Origin: Variovorax paradoxus
Lineage (GTDB): Bacteria; Pseudomonadota; Gammaproteobacteria; Burkholderiales; Burkholderiaceae_C
DNA: 64,000 nt
Assembly: GCF_009755665.1 (NCBI RefSeq)
Contig: NZ_CP046622.1
Span: forward strand, 2,852,001-2,916,000
Reading direction: 5' to 3'
Part shown: positions 10,683-18,198 of the stretch, in pieces
Position numbering within the stretch: position 1 is the first letter of the stretch
How the letters are laid out: each line of letters starts with the position of its first letter
Position numbers and translations under genes: made by a program
Notes under the pieces: generated by a model
What the model saw: the letters and a program-made list of their open reading frames with translations, nothing else
Databases searched by the model: none
Told to the model about the DNA's origin: nothing

Positions 10683-11762
10683 ATGACGATGAAGGCACTG
10701 CGCATCTATGCCGGCCCCGCGGCCCGCAAGCACATCGAAGAACACGGCCTGCGACCGCAGGACGTGCGCACCATTCCCGGTGCGGCGGGCGGCCCCAAGG
10801 GGCTGATCCTCGGCCCGCTCGACCGCTTCATCTTCGGGCGCTGGCTCACGCAGTCGAGCCAGCCGGTGCACCTGGTGGGCGCGTCGATCGGTGCATGGCG
10901 GCTTTCGACGGCCTGCCTGTCCGATCCGCAGAAGGCCTTCGAGCGCTTCGAGTACGACTATGTGCGCCAGCAGTTCGACGTGCCGCCGGGACAGAAGCGC
11001 CTCAGCCCCGACCAGCTGAGCGCGCGGTTTGCCGAGAGCCTGCACGACTTCTACGGCGGGCGGATCGGCGAGGTGCTCAACCACTCGCGCTACAAGCTCC
11101 ATGTGGTGACCTCGCGCGGCCGCCACATCCTCGGGCGCGAGGGCAGGGCGCGCACGCCCTTCGGCTACCTGGGCGCCTTTGCCACCAACAGCCTGCACCG
11201 CAAGAGCCTGGGCGCATGGCTGGAGCGCTGCGTGTTCTCCACGCCCGGCGCGGCCCTGCCTTTCGGCACCAGGGACTTTCGCACGCGGCAGCACGCGCTG
11301 AGCGAAGAGAACTTCAACATGGTGCTGCAGGCATCGTGCTCGATTCCTTTCCTGCTTGCTGCCGTGCACGACATTCCGGGCGCGCCGCGCGGCGCGTATT
11401 GGGACGGCGGCATTACCGACTACCACCTGCACCTGGACTACCAGCCTGCCGACGAAGGCATCGTGCTGTACCCGCATTTCCAACAGGCCGTGGTGCCGGG
11501 CTGGCTCGACAAGGGCCTGCGCTGGCGGCACAAGTCCACCGGCTTTCTTGATCGCATGGTGGTGCTCGCGCCCGACGCCGACTGGGTGCGCTCGCTGCCC
11601 AACGGCAAGCTGCCCGACCGCAAGGACTTCATTCGTTTTGCGAACGACGCGCAGGCGCGCATCGGCGCCTGGAGCAGGGCGACTCGCGAAGCGCAGCGGC
11701 TGTCGGATGAGTTCGAGGCGTGGCTTTCAACCGGCCGCACGCAAGACCTGCTGCCGCTGTGA
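10683..11762 (+). CDS. Patatin-like phospholipase family protein
   Basis: Predicted lipid acyl hydrolase of the patatin superfamily. The serine-nucleophile elbow is Gly-Ala-Ser-Ile-Gly (about residue 65) and the catalytic-dyad Asp lies in Trp-Asp-Gly-Gly-Ile-Thr-Asp (about residue 245). The oxyanion-hole Gly-rich segment is Gly-Ala-Ala-Gly-Gly-Pro-Lys-Gly near residue 33. 359 residues. A second ATG two codons later is an equally plausible start. No signal peptide, so probably cytosolic. Substrate unknown. Confidence 0.78.
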   Translation: MTMKALRIYAGPAARKHIEEHGLRPQDVRTIPGAAGGPKGLILGPLDRFIFGRWLTQSSQPVHLVGASIGAWRLSTACLSDPQKAFERFEYDYVRQQFDVPPGQKRLSPDQLSARFAESLHDFYGGRIGEVLNHSRYKLHVVTSRGRHILGREGRARTPFGYLGAFATNSLHRKSLGAWLERCVFSTPGAALPFGTRDFRTRQHALSEENFNMVLQASCSIPFLLAAVHDIPGAPRGAYWDGGITDYHLHLDYQPADEGIVLYPHFQQAVVPGWLDKGLRWRHKSTGFLDRMVVLAPDADWVRSLPNGKLPDRKDFIRFANDAQARIGAWSRATREAQRLSDEFEAWLSTGRTQDLLPL

Positions 11763-11852
11763 AAACGTTTCGCCGGGGCAAACCCTGAGGCTGCGGGCGC
11801 GCAGCGCCTTCGAGAATGGCCAGCTCACTCTTTCAAGAGAAAGCCGCCCCTC

Positions 11853-12836
11853 ATGCAGCAGGCCCCGATTTCACGCCGCCGATTCACGCTAGCCGCCGCA
11901 GCGGCCGCCACCATCCCGATGCCGACGCTGGCGCAAAGCGCCTGGCCCAACAAGCCGATCCGCATCATCGTGCCGTACACACCGGGCGGCTTTACCGACC
12001 AGATGGCGCGGTTGGTGCAGGTGGGCCTGCAGGCGCGGCTCGGCCAGCCGGTGCTCGTCGACAACAAGCCCGGTGCCAACAGCCTGATCGGCGTCGATGC
12101 GATCGCCAAGGCCGCACCCGACGGCACCACTTTCGGCGTCGTCATTGCGGCCTATGCGGCCAACACCACGCTGTACCCCAAGCTGCCGTATGACCCGAAG
12201 AAGGACCTGAGCGGTGTTTCGCTGATGGGCGTGTCGCCGCTGCTGGCGGCGGTGAACATCGATGCGCCGTTCAAGACCGCGCGCGAACTCATCGACTACG
12301 CGCGCGCCAACCCGGGCAAGGTGAGCTTCGGCTCGTCGGGCAACGGCTCGGCCGCGCACCTGACGACCGAACTGTGGAAGTCGCTCACGCAGACCTACAT
12401 GATCCACATTCCCTACCGCGGCGCGGTACCCGCCCTCACGGATTTGATGGGCGGCCAGATCCAGCTGTTCTTCGACGCGCCCACGGGCCTCATCAACCAG
12501 GCCAAGGCGGGCAAGGTGCGGCTCATCGGCGTGGCCGGAGACAAGCGCCTGGCCGCCGCCCCCGACGTGCCCACCTTCATCGAGCAGGGTTTTGCGGGCT
12601 TCACCGGCAGCACCTGGGCCGGCATGCTCGCACCCGCTGGCACGCCGCGCGACATCGTCAAGCGCATGTCCGAAGAGGTGGCGCGCGTGATCAAGAGCGA
12701 CGAGACGCGCGCCAAGCTCGATGCCATGGGCACGATTCCGGCAGGCAGCACGCCGGAGGAGTTCGATGCCTTCATCACCGCCGAGACCGCGAAGTGGGCC
12801 AAGGTGATCCGCACCGCCGGCGTGAAGGCGGAATAG
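11853..12836 (+). CDS. Bug family tripartite tricarboxylate transporter receptor
   Basis: Periplasmic solute-binding protein of the Bug/TctC family, greatly expanded in Comamonadaceae, usually binding carboxylates. The N-terminus has a twin-arginine pattern (Ser-Arg-Arg-Arg-Phe-Thr-Leu) followed by an Ala-rich core and cleavage near Thr-Leu-Ala-Gln, so export by Tat is likely. Mature protein starts around Trp-Pro-x-Lys-Pro-Ile-Arg-Ile-Ile-Val, with the hallmark Pro-Gly-Gly segment and Asn-Lys-Pro-Gly-Ala-Asn. No TctA/TctB genes are adjacent, which is usual for orphan Bug proteins. Ligand unknown. Confidence 0.9.
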   Translation: MQQAPISRRRFTLAAAAAATIPMPTLAQSAWPNKPIRIIVPYTPGGFTDQMARLVQVGLQARLGQPVLVDNKPGANSLIGVDAIAKAAPDGTTFGVVIAAYAANTTLYPKLPYDPKKDLSGVSLMGVSPLLAAVNIDAPFKTARELIDYARANPGKVSFGSSGNGSAAHLTTELWKSLTQTYMIHIPYRGAVPALTDLMGGQIQLFFDAPTGLINQAKAGKVRLIGVAGDKRLAAAPDVPTFIEQGFAGFTGSTWAGMLAPAGTPRDIVKRMSEEVARVIKSDETRAKLDAMGTIPAGSTPEEFDAFITAETAKWAKVIRTAGVKAE

Positions 12837-12852
12837 GCGAGCGAAGAAAGCC

Positions 12853-13239
12853 TCAGGCCGCCAGCACCAGCACCTTGAACTGGCTCGGCACGATCCGCAT
12901 GCCGACGATGTTGCAGCGGTTCTGCACCGACAGGCTGGTCATGCGCGTGCAGGGCGTACCCTTGAGCAGCACGGTAAAGGCGCCGGTGATGTGGCGCGAA
13001 GGCCCCATCACTGTCTGCGACACAACGCCCATCAGCACGCCGGCGTTGTCGCCGTTGGTGATGGGCGTGGTGGTGGCCAGGTTGTGCGCCGGCGTGCCGC
13101 CATAAAGGATGTTCCATGCGTTGGGGATGGCCGTGGGTCCGAGCGCGAAGTTCGGGTAGGGAATGGGCAGCGCCGGCGGCGTCTTGCAGACGTCGGGAAA
13201 GGCGAGATCGAGGCCCATCATCTGGCAGTTGGCGAACAT
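12853..13239 (-). CDS. DUF4150 PAAR-like protein (T6SS tip)
   Basis: DUF4150 proteins are PAAR-like and sharpen the VgrG spike of type VI secretion systems, often with or next to a toxin. The 128-residue protein is the bare domain: Asp-Val-Cys-Lys-Thr-Pro, Pro-Ile-Pro-Tyr-Pro-Asn, a Gly-Asn/Asp-rich centre, and Lys-Gly-x-Pro-x-x-Arg-Met-Thr near the end. The ATG at 13239 has a good AAAGGAG ribosome site; an upstream in-frame codon would extend into the DUF3540 gene. It is last in the vgrG operon and ends 17 bases from the convergent Bug gene. No C-terminal toxin domain is present. Confidence 0.85.
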   Translation of the reverse strand: MFANCQMMGLDLAFPDVCKTPPALPIPYPNFALGPTAIPNAWNILYGGTPAHNLATTTPITNGDNAGVLMGVVSQTVMGPSRHITGAFTVLLKGTPCTRMTSLSVQNRCNIVGMRIVPSQFKVLVLAA

Positions 13240-13255
13240 GCGGTGCTCCTTTTTT

Positions 13256-13990
13256 TCAGCCCATGTGGATCTGCTCGGCATCGACCTTGACCAGCCCGTT
13301 GCTGGTCAGCAGCGTGTTGTTCGAATGCAGGCGCAGGGTCTGCTCGGCCTGAATGTCGATCTGGCCGGCACGCACCTGTTCCATCTCCTCGGTCAGCCGG
13401 AAGCTCGAGCGGGTGAGCAGGTTGAGGCGATCCAGCACCACCTCGCAGGTGCGCCCGACGAAGCGCGACACCAGCACGCTGAAGCGGATGCGAGCGCCCT
13501 GGTAGTCCATCTCCCCGATCTCGCAATGGGCCCGTCCGGCCTGCGCGCGCCACTCGGGCGACTGCATGGCGATCGAGGTGTCCGACTCCAGCGCCATCGG
13601 GCCGGCACTGCGCGCGCGGATGCCACCCGAGCGCGACACCAGCGTCAGGTCGCCGTCCACGGCCAGGGTCGCCTGCCGCGGGTCGGCCTGGACGACCACC
13701 GCGATGACGAAGCTGTCGCCCTGGCGGGTCGAGGTGATCAGCACCGTATCGCCCGGCGCAGGCAGCAGCAGGCAACTGGCGACGCGCCGGCAGCGCAGCG
13801 ATCCCTGGCCGTCGTCGAGGTCGACCTCGAACCAGGGATCGCCATCGCTTGCTATCACCGTGGCGGTCCGCGTGCCGGAGTCCGCGCGGGCCGCATGCGA
13901 AGGGCGCTGCATCAGCGGATCCAGCACGCCTTGGGTTGCATGGCGTGCAGTGGCGATCGTGTCGCCGGCGGTGGTCCGGGTGGAGGTCAT
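13256..13990 (-). CDS. DUF3540 domain protein, T6SS cluster
   Basis: DUF3540 proteins co-occur with VgrG, DUF2169 and DUF4150 genes and are thought to help assemble or load the spike; exact function unknown. 244 residues with the family's central beta-rich part (Gly-Asp-x-Val-Leu-Ile-Thr around residue 80, Leu-Arg-Ala/Ser pattern near residue 125) and C-terminal Ser-Asn-Asn-Thr-Leu-Leu-Thr-Ser-Asn-Gly. Start overlaps the preceding pentapeptide gene (ATGA) and it lies 16 bases before the DUF4150 start. Confidence 0.82.
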   Translation of the reverse strand: MTSTRTTAGDTIATARHATQGVLDPLMQRPSHAARADSGTRTATVIASDGDPWFEVDLDDGQGSLRCRRVASCLLLPAPGDTVLITSTRQGDSFVIAVVVQADPRQATLAVDGDLTLVSRSGGIRARSAGPMALESDTSIAMQSPEWRAQAGRAHCEIGEMDYQGARIRFSVLVSRFVGRTCEVVLDRLNLLTRSSFRLTEEMEQVRAGQIDIQAEQTLRLHSNNTLLTSNGLVKVDAEQIHMG

Positions 13991-15099
13991 GGGCTTTCTT
14001 TCTTGGGGCGGCGGCCATGGATGTCGCGGTCCAGGCGGGACGGGCGCTCGGGTCGCTGGAGCGCCACCTTCTCGGCGTCATACAGCGCAGGGTCCCGGTC
14101 CAACGTACCGATGCGGGTACTGAACCTGGCGCCGTCCAGGTCGGCGCGGTGAAACACGGTGCGCAGGAAAGCGGCGTCGCGGAAGTCGGCCTGGACCAGC
14201 GAGGCGTAGGAAAAATCGGCGTAGTCCAGGCGGCTGCCGGCGAATGCGGTCTGCCCGCAGTGCGCGCGATGGAAGACGCCTTGCTCGAGCTGCGCCTGCG
14301 AGAAGTCCGCGCCGTCGAGATGGGCGTCGATCCAGATGCTCTGCTGGAAGTGGCCGCGCCGCCCATCGACGCCGCGCAGGTCGGCCTCGGGAAACAGGCA
14401 CTGCATGGCCTGCGCCCCTGCCAGCACCGCATTGCGCAGGTCGGCACCCTTGAAGTTGCACTGCGTGAGGCGCGCATCGCGGAATCGGCACGCCGTCAGC
14501 GCCGCATCGATGAACTGGCAGAGGTGGAACTGCTGCCCGGAGAAGTCCTGCCCCGCAAGATCCGCCTCGCTGAAAATCGCGTTCGTGAAGCTGGCTCCGG
14601 CGTAGCGCGTGCCCGCCAGCGCTGCGCGAAAGAAGATGGTGGACGAGAAGGCCACCGCATTGAAGGACGCGCCCGTCAAGTCGCACTCGGAGAACACGGC
14701 TTTGTCGAGGCTGGCACGGTCCAGGCAGGCGTTGCGCAGCTCGCTTTGATGGAAGTTCGCCTGGTCCATGAAGGCCTCTTCCAGCCGAATGCCCCGCAGC
14801 GTGCAGCCGCTGAACACCGAATGCGGCATGGAGGCCGCGTCCAGCACCGCATCCTGCAGGCTGCACTCGTGGAAGGCGGCGCGCGTCAGTTCCGCCGCCG
14901 GCAACTGCGCCTGGTCGAAGCGGCATTTCTCGAAGAGGGATTCGCCCACGCGCGCGGCATCGGCCTGAACGCCCCGGAAGCTGCATTCGCTGAACACGCC
15001 GCCGCGCAGGTCGATGCCCCTCATGTCCATGTTGCTGAAGTCCTTCTCGCGGATCGGCTCGCCGTTGCGGACCTGGGCTGCCAGCGTCTCGGCGTTCAC
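13987..15099 (-). CDS. Pentapeptide-repeat protein, T6SS cluster
   Basis: Nearly the whole 370-residue chain is pentapeptide repeats of the A(D/N)Lxx type, predicting a rigid right-handed quadrilateral beta-helix. Repeats such as Ala-Asp-Leu-Arg and Cys-x-Phe-x-Gly recur from about residue 20 to 335. Such proteins in VgrG clusters are usually called accessory or adaptor proteins; a DNA-mimic or toxin-carrier role is possible but unproven. Overlaps the DUF2169 gene upstream and the DUF3540 gene downstream, both by four bases. Confidence 0.82.
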   Translation of the reverse strand: MNAETLAAQVRNGEPIREKDFSNMDMRGIDLRGGVFSECSFRGVQADAARVGESLFEKCRFDQAQLPAAELTRAAFHECSLQDAVLDAASMPHSVFSGCTLRGIRLEEAFMDQANFHQSELRNACLDRASLDKAVFSECDLTGASFNAVAFSSTIFFRAALAGTRYAGASFTNAIFSEADLAGQDFSGQQFHLCQFIDAALTACRFRDARLTQCNFKGADLRNAVLAGAQAMQCLFPEADLRGVDGRRGHFQQSIWIDAHLDGADFSQAQLEQGVFHRAHCGQTAFAGSRLDYADFSYASLVQADFRDAAFLRTVFHRADLDGARFSTRIGTLDRDPALYDAEKVALQRPERPSRLDRDIHGRRPKKESP

Positions 15100-17744
15100 G
15101 CGCCGCCCGCCTCGCGGCGCCGGGGCAGTGTCTTCATCTGGTCGATGTGGGCACCCAGGGTGATCGTGCCGGGGGTGATGAGGATCTGGGAGACGTCGGC
15201 ACGGAACAGGTTGGCCTCGCCCAGATCGGCATCGACCAGGCAGGCCTTCTGAAGGTTGGCATTCATGAGGTTGGCGAGCCGCAGGGAGGCACGCGTGAAA
15301 TCGGCGCGGATGAAGAGGCTGTCGGGCGCCGCCGCCGCGCGCAGGTCCGCGCCCTTGAGCGACGTGGAGGAGAAATCGCAGGTATCGAGCGTAGCCCGCC
15401 TGAAGTTCGCGCTATCGAGAGGCAGTTCGCGCAGGGTGCAATGCACGAGCGTGGCATCCTCGAAGTCGGCCTCGCGAAGATCCGTGGTGCCGACGAAGCT
15501 GGTGGTCTTGAGCAGGGCAAGCCGAAACCGGATGCCGTTGTGCATCGGAGTGTGGGCCCAGCTGCAGGCCTCGACGGTGGCGCCGGAAAAATCCACCGAC
15601 TCGAATTCAGCCTCCACGAACAGCACTTTTTCCAGGCGTGCCCCGCCGAAGTCGCAGCGCACCAGCCGGCAGTGTTCGGCCATGCTCACGTAGCGGAGGT
15701 CGGCGCGCCGCAGGCTGCAATCCGCGAGTTCAATCCCCTGCAGCAACAGATGGCTCCACCTCGCTTCGTCGAGACAGCAGCCGTCGAGGCGCAGCTTTTC
15801 CATCTGCGTGCGCTCGAAGCGGGCCTGCGCGAAGTTGGTGTTTTCGCAGCGCGCGAGGCTGAGGTTGGCGCGCTCCAGGTTGCAGCCTGTCAACGAGGCC
15901 TGGCGCAGGTCGGCGCGCACCAGCACCGATTGGCTCAAGTCGGCGCCATCCAGGCGGGTGCCTTGGAGGCGGGCGCCTTCGAGCAAGGTCTGGTGCATGC
16001 GGGCGCCCCGCAGATCGAGGCCCGACAGGTCGCAGCCCGTCAGATCCATGGCGGACAGATCGCGGTCCGCGGCCATGGCGGCGAGCACGCGTTCGCGCGT
16101 CTGCGCATTCTGTTCGGCAGCCATCGGATCGGCAGCGGCCTGGTGGTGGGCCGCCATGCGGTACAGCGTCAGCATGTTCTGCCGGCCCCGCTGCCCGAGG
16201 GCCTGCAGCTCGGTGTGCTCGGCGGCGCTCATGGCCGGAGTGCCCGTGGCCGCGGCAATGCCGGCCAGGCCCTTGACGATCGTCTCGGCCTCGAATTTCG
16301 GCGGGCCCTTGAGCTGCGCGTTCCGGCTTTCCTCGTCGGTGATCCGGCTGCTGTCGAAGCCCGCCTTGCGCGATTCGGATGCGTTGTCCCGGGCGGCCTT
16401 CGCGACCTCCTGCCTGGCTTCCTCCAGCTTGCGTTCCTGTTCGCGCTGATAGGCGCGTGTCTTGTCGATGAACTCGGGCAGTTCGGCCAGCGTGGGCATC
16501 TTGTCGAAAGGCTTCGGCAGGGGCCGTTCCCGGAAATGGCGCGCCTTGTGGCCGGCCTCCAGGCCGCGCGCCGTCAGTTCGGCGCGCAGGCGCTCGCCCT
16601 TGTCCTTGATGTTCCTTGCCAGGATCGATTCGCGCGCGTCGATCTGGTCCAGCCAGGGGCCGATGGCCGAGACCGGCAGCAGTTCCTCGTCGAGAAGCGC
16701 ATGGATCGCGCCTTTCTCGAGGTTGCAGCGATTCTCGAAGACCTTCTCGTAATGGGAGAGGGGGCGCAGCGGGCTGTCTGCCGCCTCCATCGCCGGCATG
16801 ACATGCGTGATGTCCGCGGCATCGTCCTCGGCGATGAGCGTCTCGCCGTGAAAGATCAGCATGACCTGCGCCATGTGCGGGAAGAACCAGGCGGTGGTCA
16901 GCCGCAGCGGCACCTCTTCCAGCCCAAGGGGCCGCGCAGACTTTCTCGCCACGAAGCCGCGTGCGCGCAGATCCGGAAGCCTTCCGCGCAGCACCGCGTG
17001 CTCTGGGTGCATGTTCCAGATCTCGTAGGGCGCGGCTGCGGGAATGGACAGTTCGTCGTTCCAGCGTTGTTCCGGAGCCGCGGCGTTGAAGAACTGCCAG
17101 TCCATGTCGCGCGCAAAGCCGGGGTAAAGCGTCTCGCGCCACTGGTCGCCATAGTCGGTTCCCAGCAGCTTCAGGCGTTCGGGCAGATCGACGTCCATCG
17201 CAGCCGGGCAGGCCGGGACCGGCCTGCGGTCGGGGCGGTCCATGCCATCGCCCGGGCGTTCGACGTTGGGAAGCCGCTGCACCAGCAGGCCATTGACCAT
17301 CTCGGGTGCAATCCCTATGCCCGCGGGGTTGGCGGCAAAGCCGGGGCCACCGAACGCGTGTCGCCAGTCCAGGCGCATGGTGTCGAAAGCCTGCGGCTCG
17401 GTGGCGCGGCCATCCAGCCAGTAGCGGTCGCCCGAAACGAGGAACTGGCGTCGCAAGGTCCCGACGCGCAGGTCGACCGCGCAGCGTGTCTTGTCCTGCT
17501 GGTGGCAGGTGTAGGCCTGGCCGCTCACCAGGAATTCGGGCCGCAGCTTGGGAATGCCGAGATCGATTGCGGACTGGTTTCCCAGTTCGGCAGAGACGGT
17601 CTTCCAGAGCTCCGTCTCCGGCAGCAGCACGCCCCCTTCGCCGAGGGTGTGCATGCCGATCACGGTGAGTGCGAGACGCTGGCTTTGCGCGCGCAGGAAG
17701 GGTCGCGTAAGAACGCTCAGGCGCAGGGGTTTGATGGTTTTCAC
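15096..17744 (-). CDS. DUF2169 plus pentapeptide-repeat fusion, T6SS adaptor
   Basis: DUF2169 proteins act as chaperone/adaptor proteins that couple effectors or PAAR-like tips to VgrG in type VI secretion. The 882-residue protein has DUF2169 at about residues 10-300 (Trp-Arg-His-Ala-Phe-Gly-Gly, Trp-x-Met-His-Pro). A charged, probably coiled-coil linker occupies 410-480, and a long pentapeptide-repeat helix about 570-840. A GTG start at 17744, seven bases after the stop of the preceding gene, fits the family N-terminus. A much longer frame exists but would overlap the upstream gene in full. The pentapeptide half resembles the separate protein encoded just downstream, suggesting duplication. 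Confidence 0.85.
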   Translation of the reverse strand: MKTIKPLRLSVLTRPFLRAQSQRLALTVIGMHTLGEGGVLLPETELWKTVSAELGNQSAIDLGIPKLRPEFLVSGQAYTCHQQDKTRCAVDLRVGTLRRQFLVSGDRYWLDGRATEPQAFDTMRLDWRHAFGGPGFAANPAGIGIAPEMVNGLLVQRLPNVERPGDGMDRPDRRPVPACPAAMDVDLPERLKLLGTDYGDQWRETLYPGFARDMDWQFFNAAAPEQRWNDELSIPAAAPYEIWNMHPEHAVLRGRLPDLRARGFVARKSARPLGLEEVPLRLTTAWFFPHMAQVMLIFHGETLIAEDDAADITHVMPAMEAADSPLRPLSHYEKVFENRCNLEKGAIHALLDEELLPVSAIGPWLDQIDARESILARNIKDKGERLRAELTARGLEAGHKARHFRERPLPKPFDKMPTLAELPEFIDKTRAYQREQERKLEEARQEVAKAARDNASESRKAGFDSSRITDEESRNAQLKGPPKFEAETIVKGLAGIAAATGTPAMSAAEHTELQALGQRGRQNMLTLYRMAAHHQAAADPMAAEQNAQTRERVLAAMAADRDLSAMDLTGCDLSGLDLRGARMHQTLLEGARLQGTRLDGADLSQSVLVRADLRQASLTGCNLERANLSLARCENTNFAQARFERTQMEKLRLDGCCLDEARWSHLLLQGIELADCSLRRADLRYVSMAEHCRLVRCDFGGARLEKVLFVEAEFESVDFSGATVEACSWAHTPMHNGIRFRLALLKTTSFVGTTDLREADFEDATLVHCTLRELPLDSANFRRATLDTCDFSSTSLKGADLRAAAAPDSLFIRADFTRASLRLANLMNANLQKACLVDADLGEANLFRADVSQILITPGTITLGAHIDQMKTLPRRREAGGA

Positions 17745-17751
17745 GGCGAGA

Positions 17752-18195
17752 TCAGCGCCTTGCGCCGCGGATCTCCAGCGGGGTGTGCCTGCGGTCGATG
17801 GCCAGTCGCGAAGGGTCTTGCGGGTCCTGCAGCAGATGAATGTCGGGCCGGCCGGCGGAAAAATGGGCCAGCAGGTCCTTGTCGATGAGCGTGCGCAAGG
17901 TGGCCTGCTGCTCGATGCCGTCGGCATCGACGTAGGCGACGCCCAACTGCACGGCCGTCATGCGCTGCCCGATGGGCCCGCGCCGGGAGTAGCCGCTGGG
18001 CGAGCGCACCAGGGAAACCGCAACGCCCTGCAGCGGACGCCCGCTGGCCTCTAGCTGCTGCCACAGCCGGCCTTCCTCGGCATAGGCGCGATGGCTCATC
18101 AGCGCCACCGCGAGCACGATTGCGGCGAGCACGATCACGCCCAGGCTGACGATGCCGAACACCCCCCACAACACGATATCGAGCACGTTTTCCAC
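17752..18195 (-). CDS. Small membrane-anchored protein between vgrG and DUF2169 gene
   Basis: I do not recognise the family. The 147-residue protein has one strong N-terminal transmembrane helix (about residues 8-33) and a soluble remainder with mixed alpha/beta composition and a basic C-terminus. It starts three bases after the vgrG stop and ends seven bases before the next start, so it is an integral part of the operon. Position and membrane anchor make it a candidate immunity protein or DUF3592-like accessory; a secreted effector is less likely because of the helix. All of this is inference from context. Confidence 0.65.
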   Translation of the reverse strand: MENVLDIVLWGVFGIVSLGVIVLAAIVLAVALMSHRAYAEEGRLWQQLEASGRPLQGVAVSLVRSPSGYSRRGPIGQRMTAVQLGVAYVDADGIEQQATLRTLIDKDLLAHFSAGRPDIHLLQDPQDPSRLAIDRRHTPLEIRGARR

Positions 18196-18198
18196 GCT

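Noticed and set aside
15147..17888. A 913-codon plus-strand open frame opposite the DUF2169 gene
   Set aside because: Antisense shadow caused by high GC at third codon positions; no family-like sequence, and the minus-strand gene has clear domains and start/stop overlaps.
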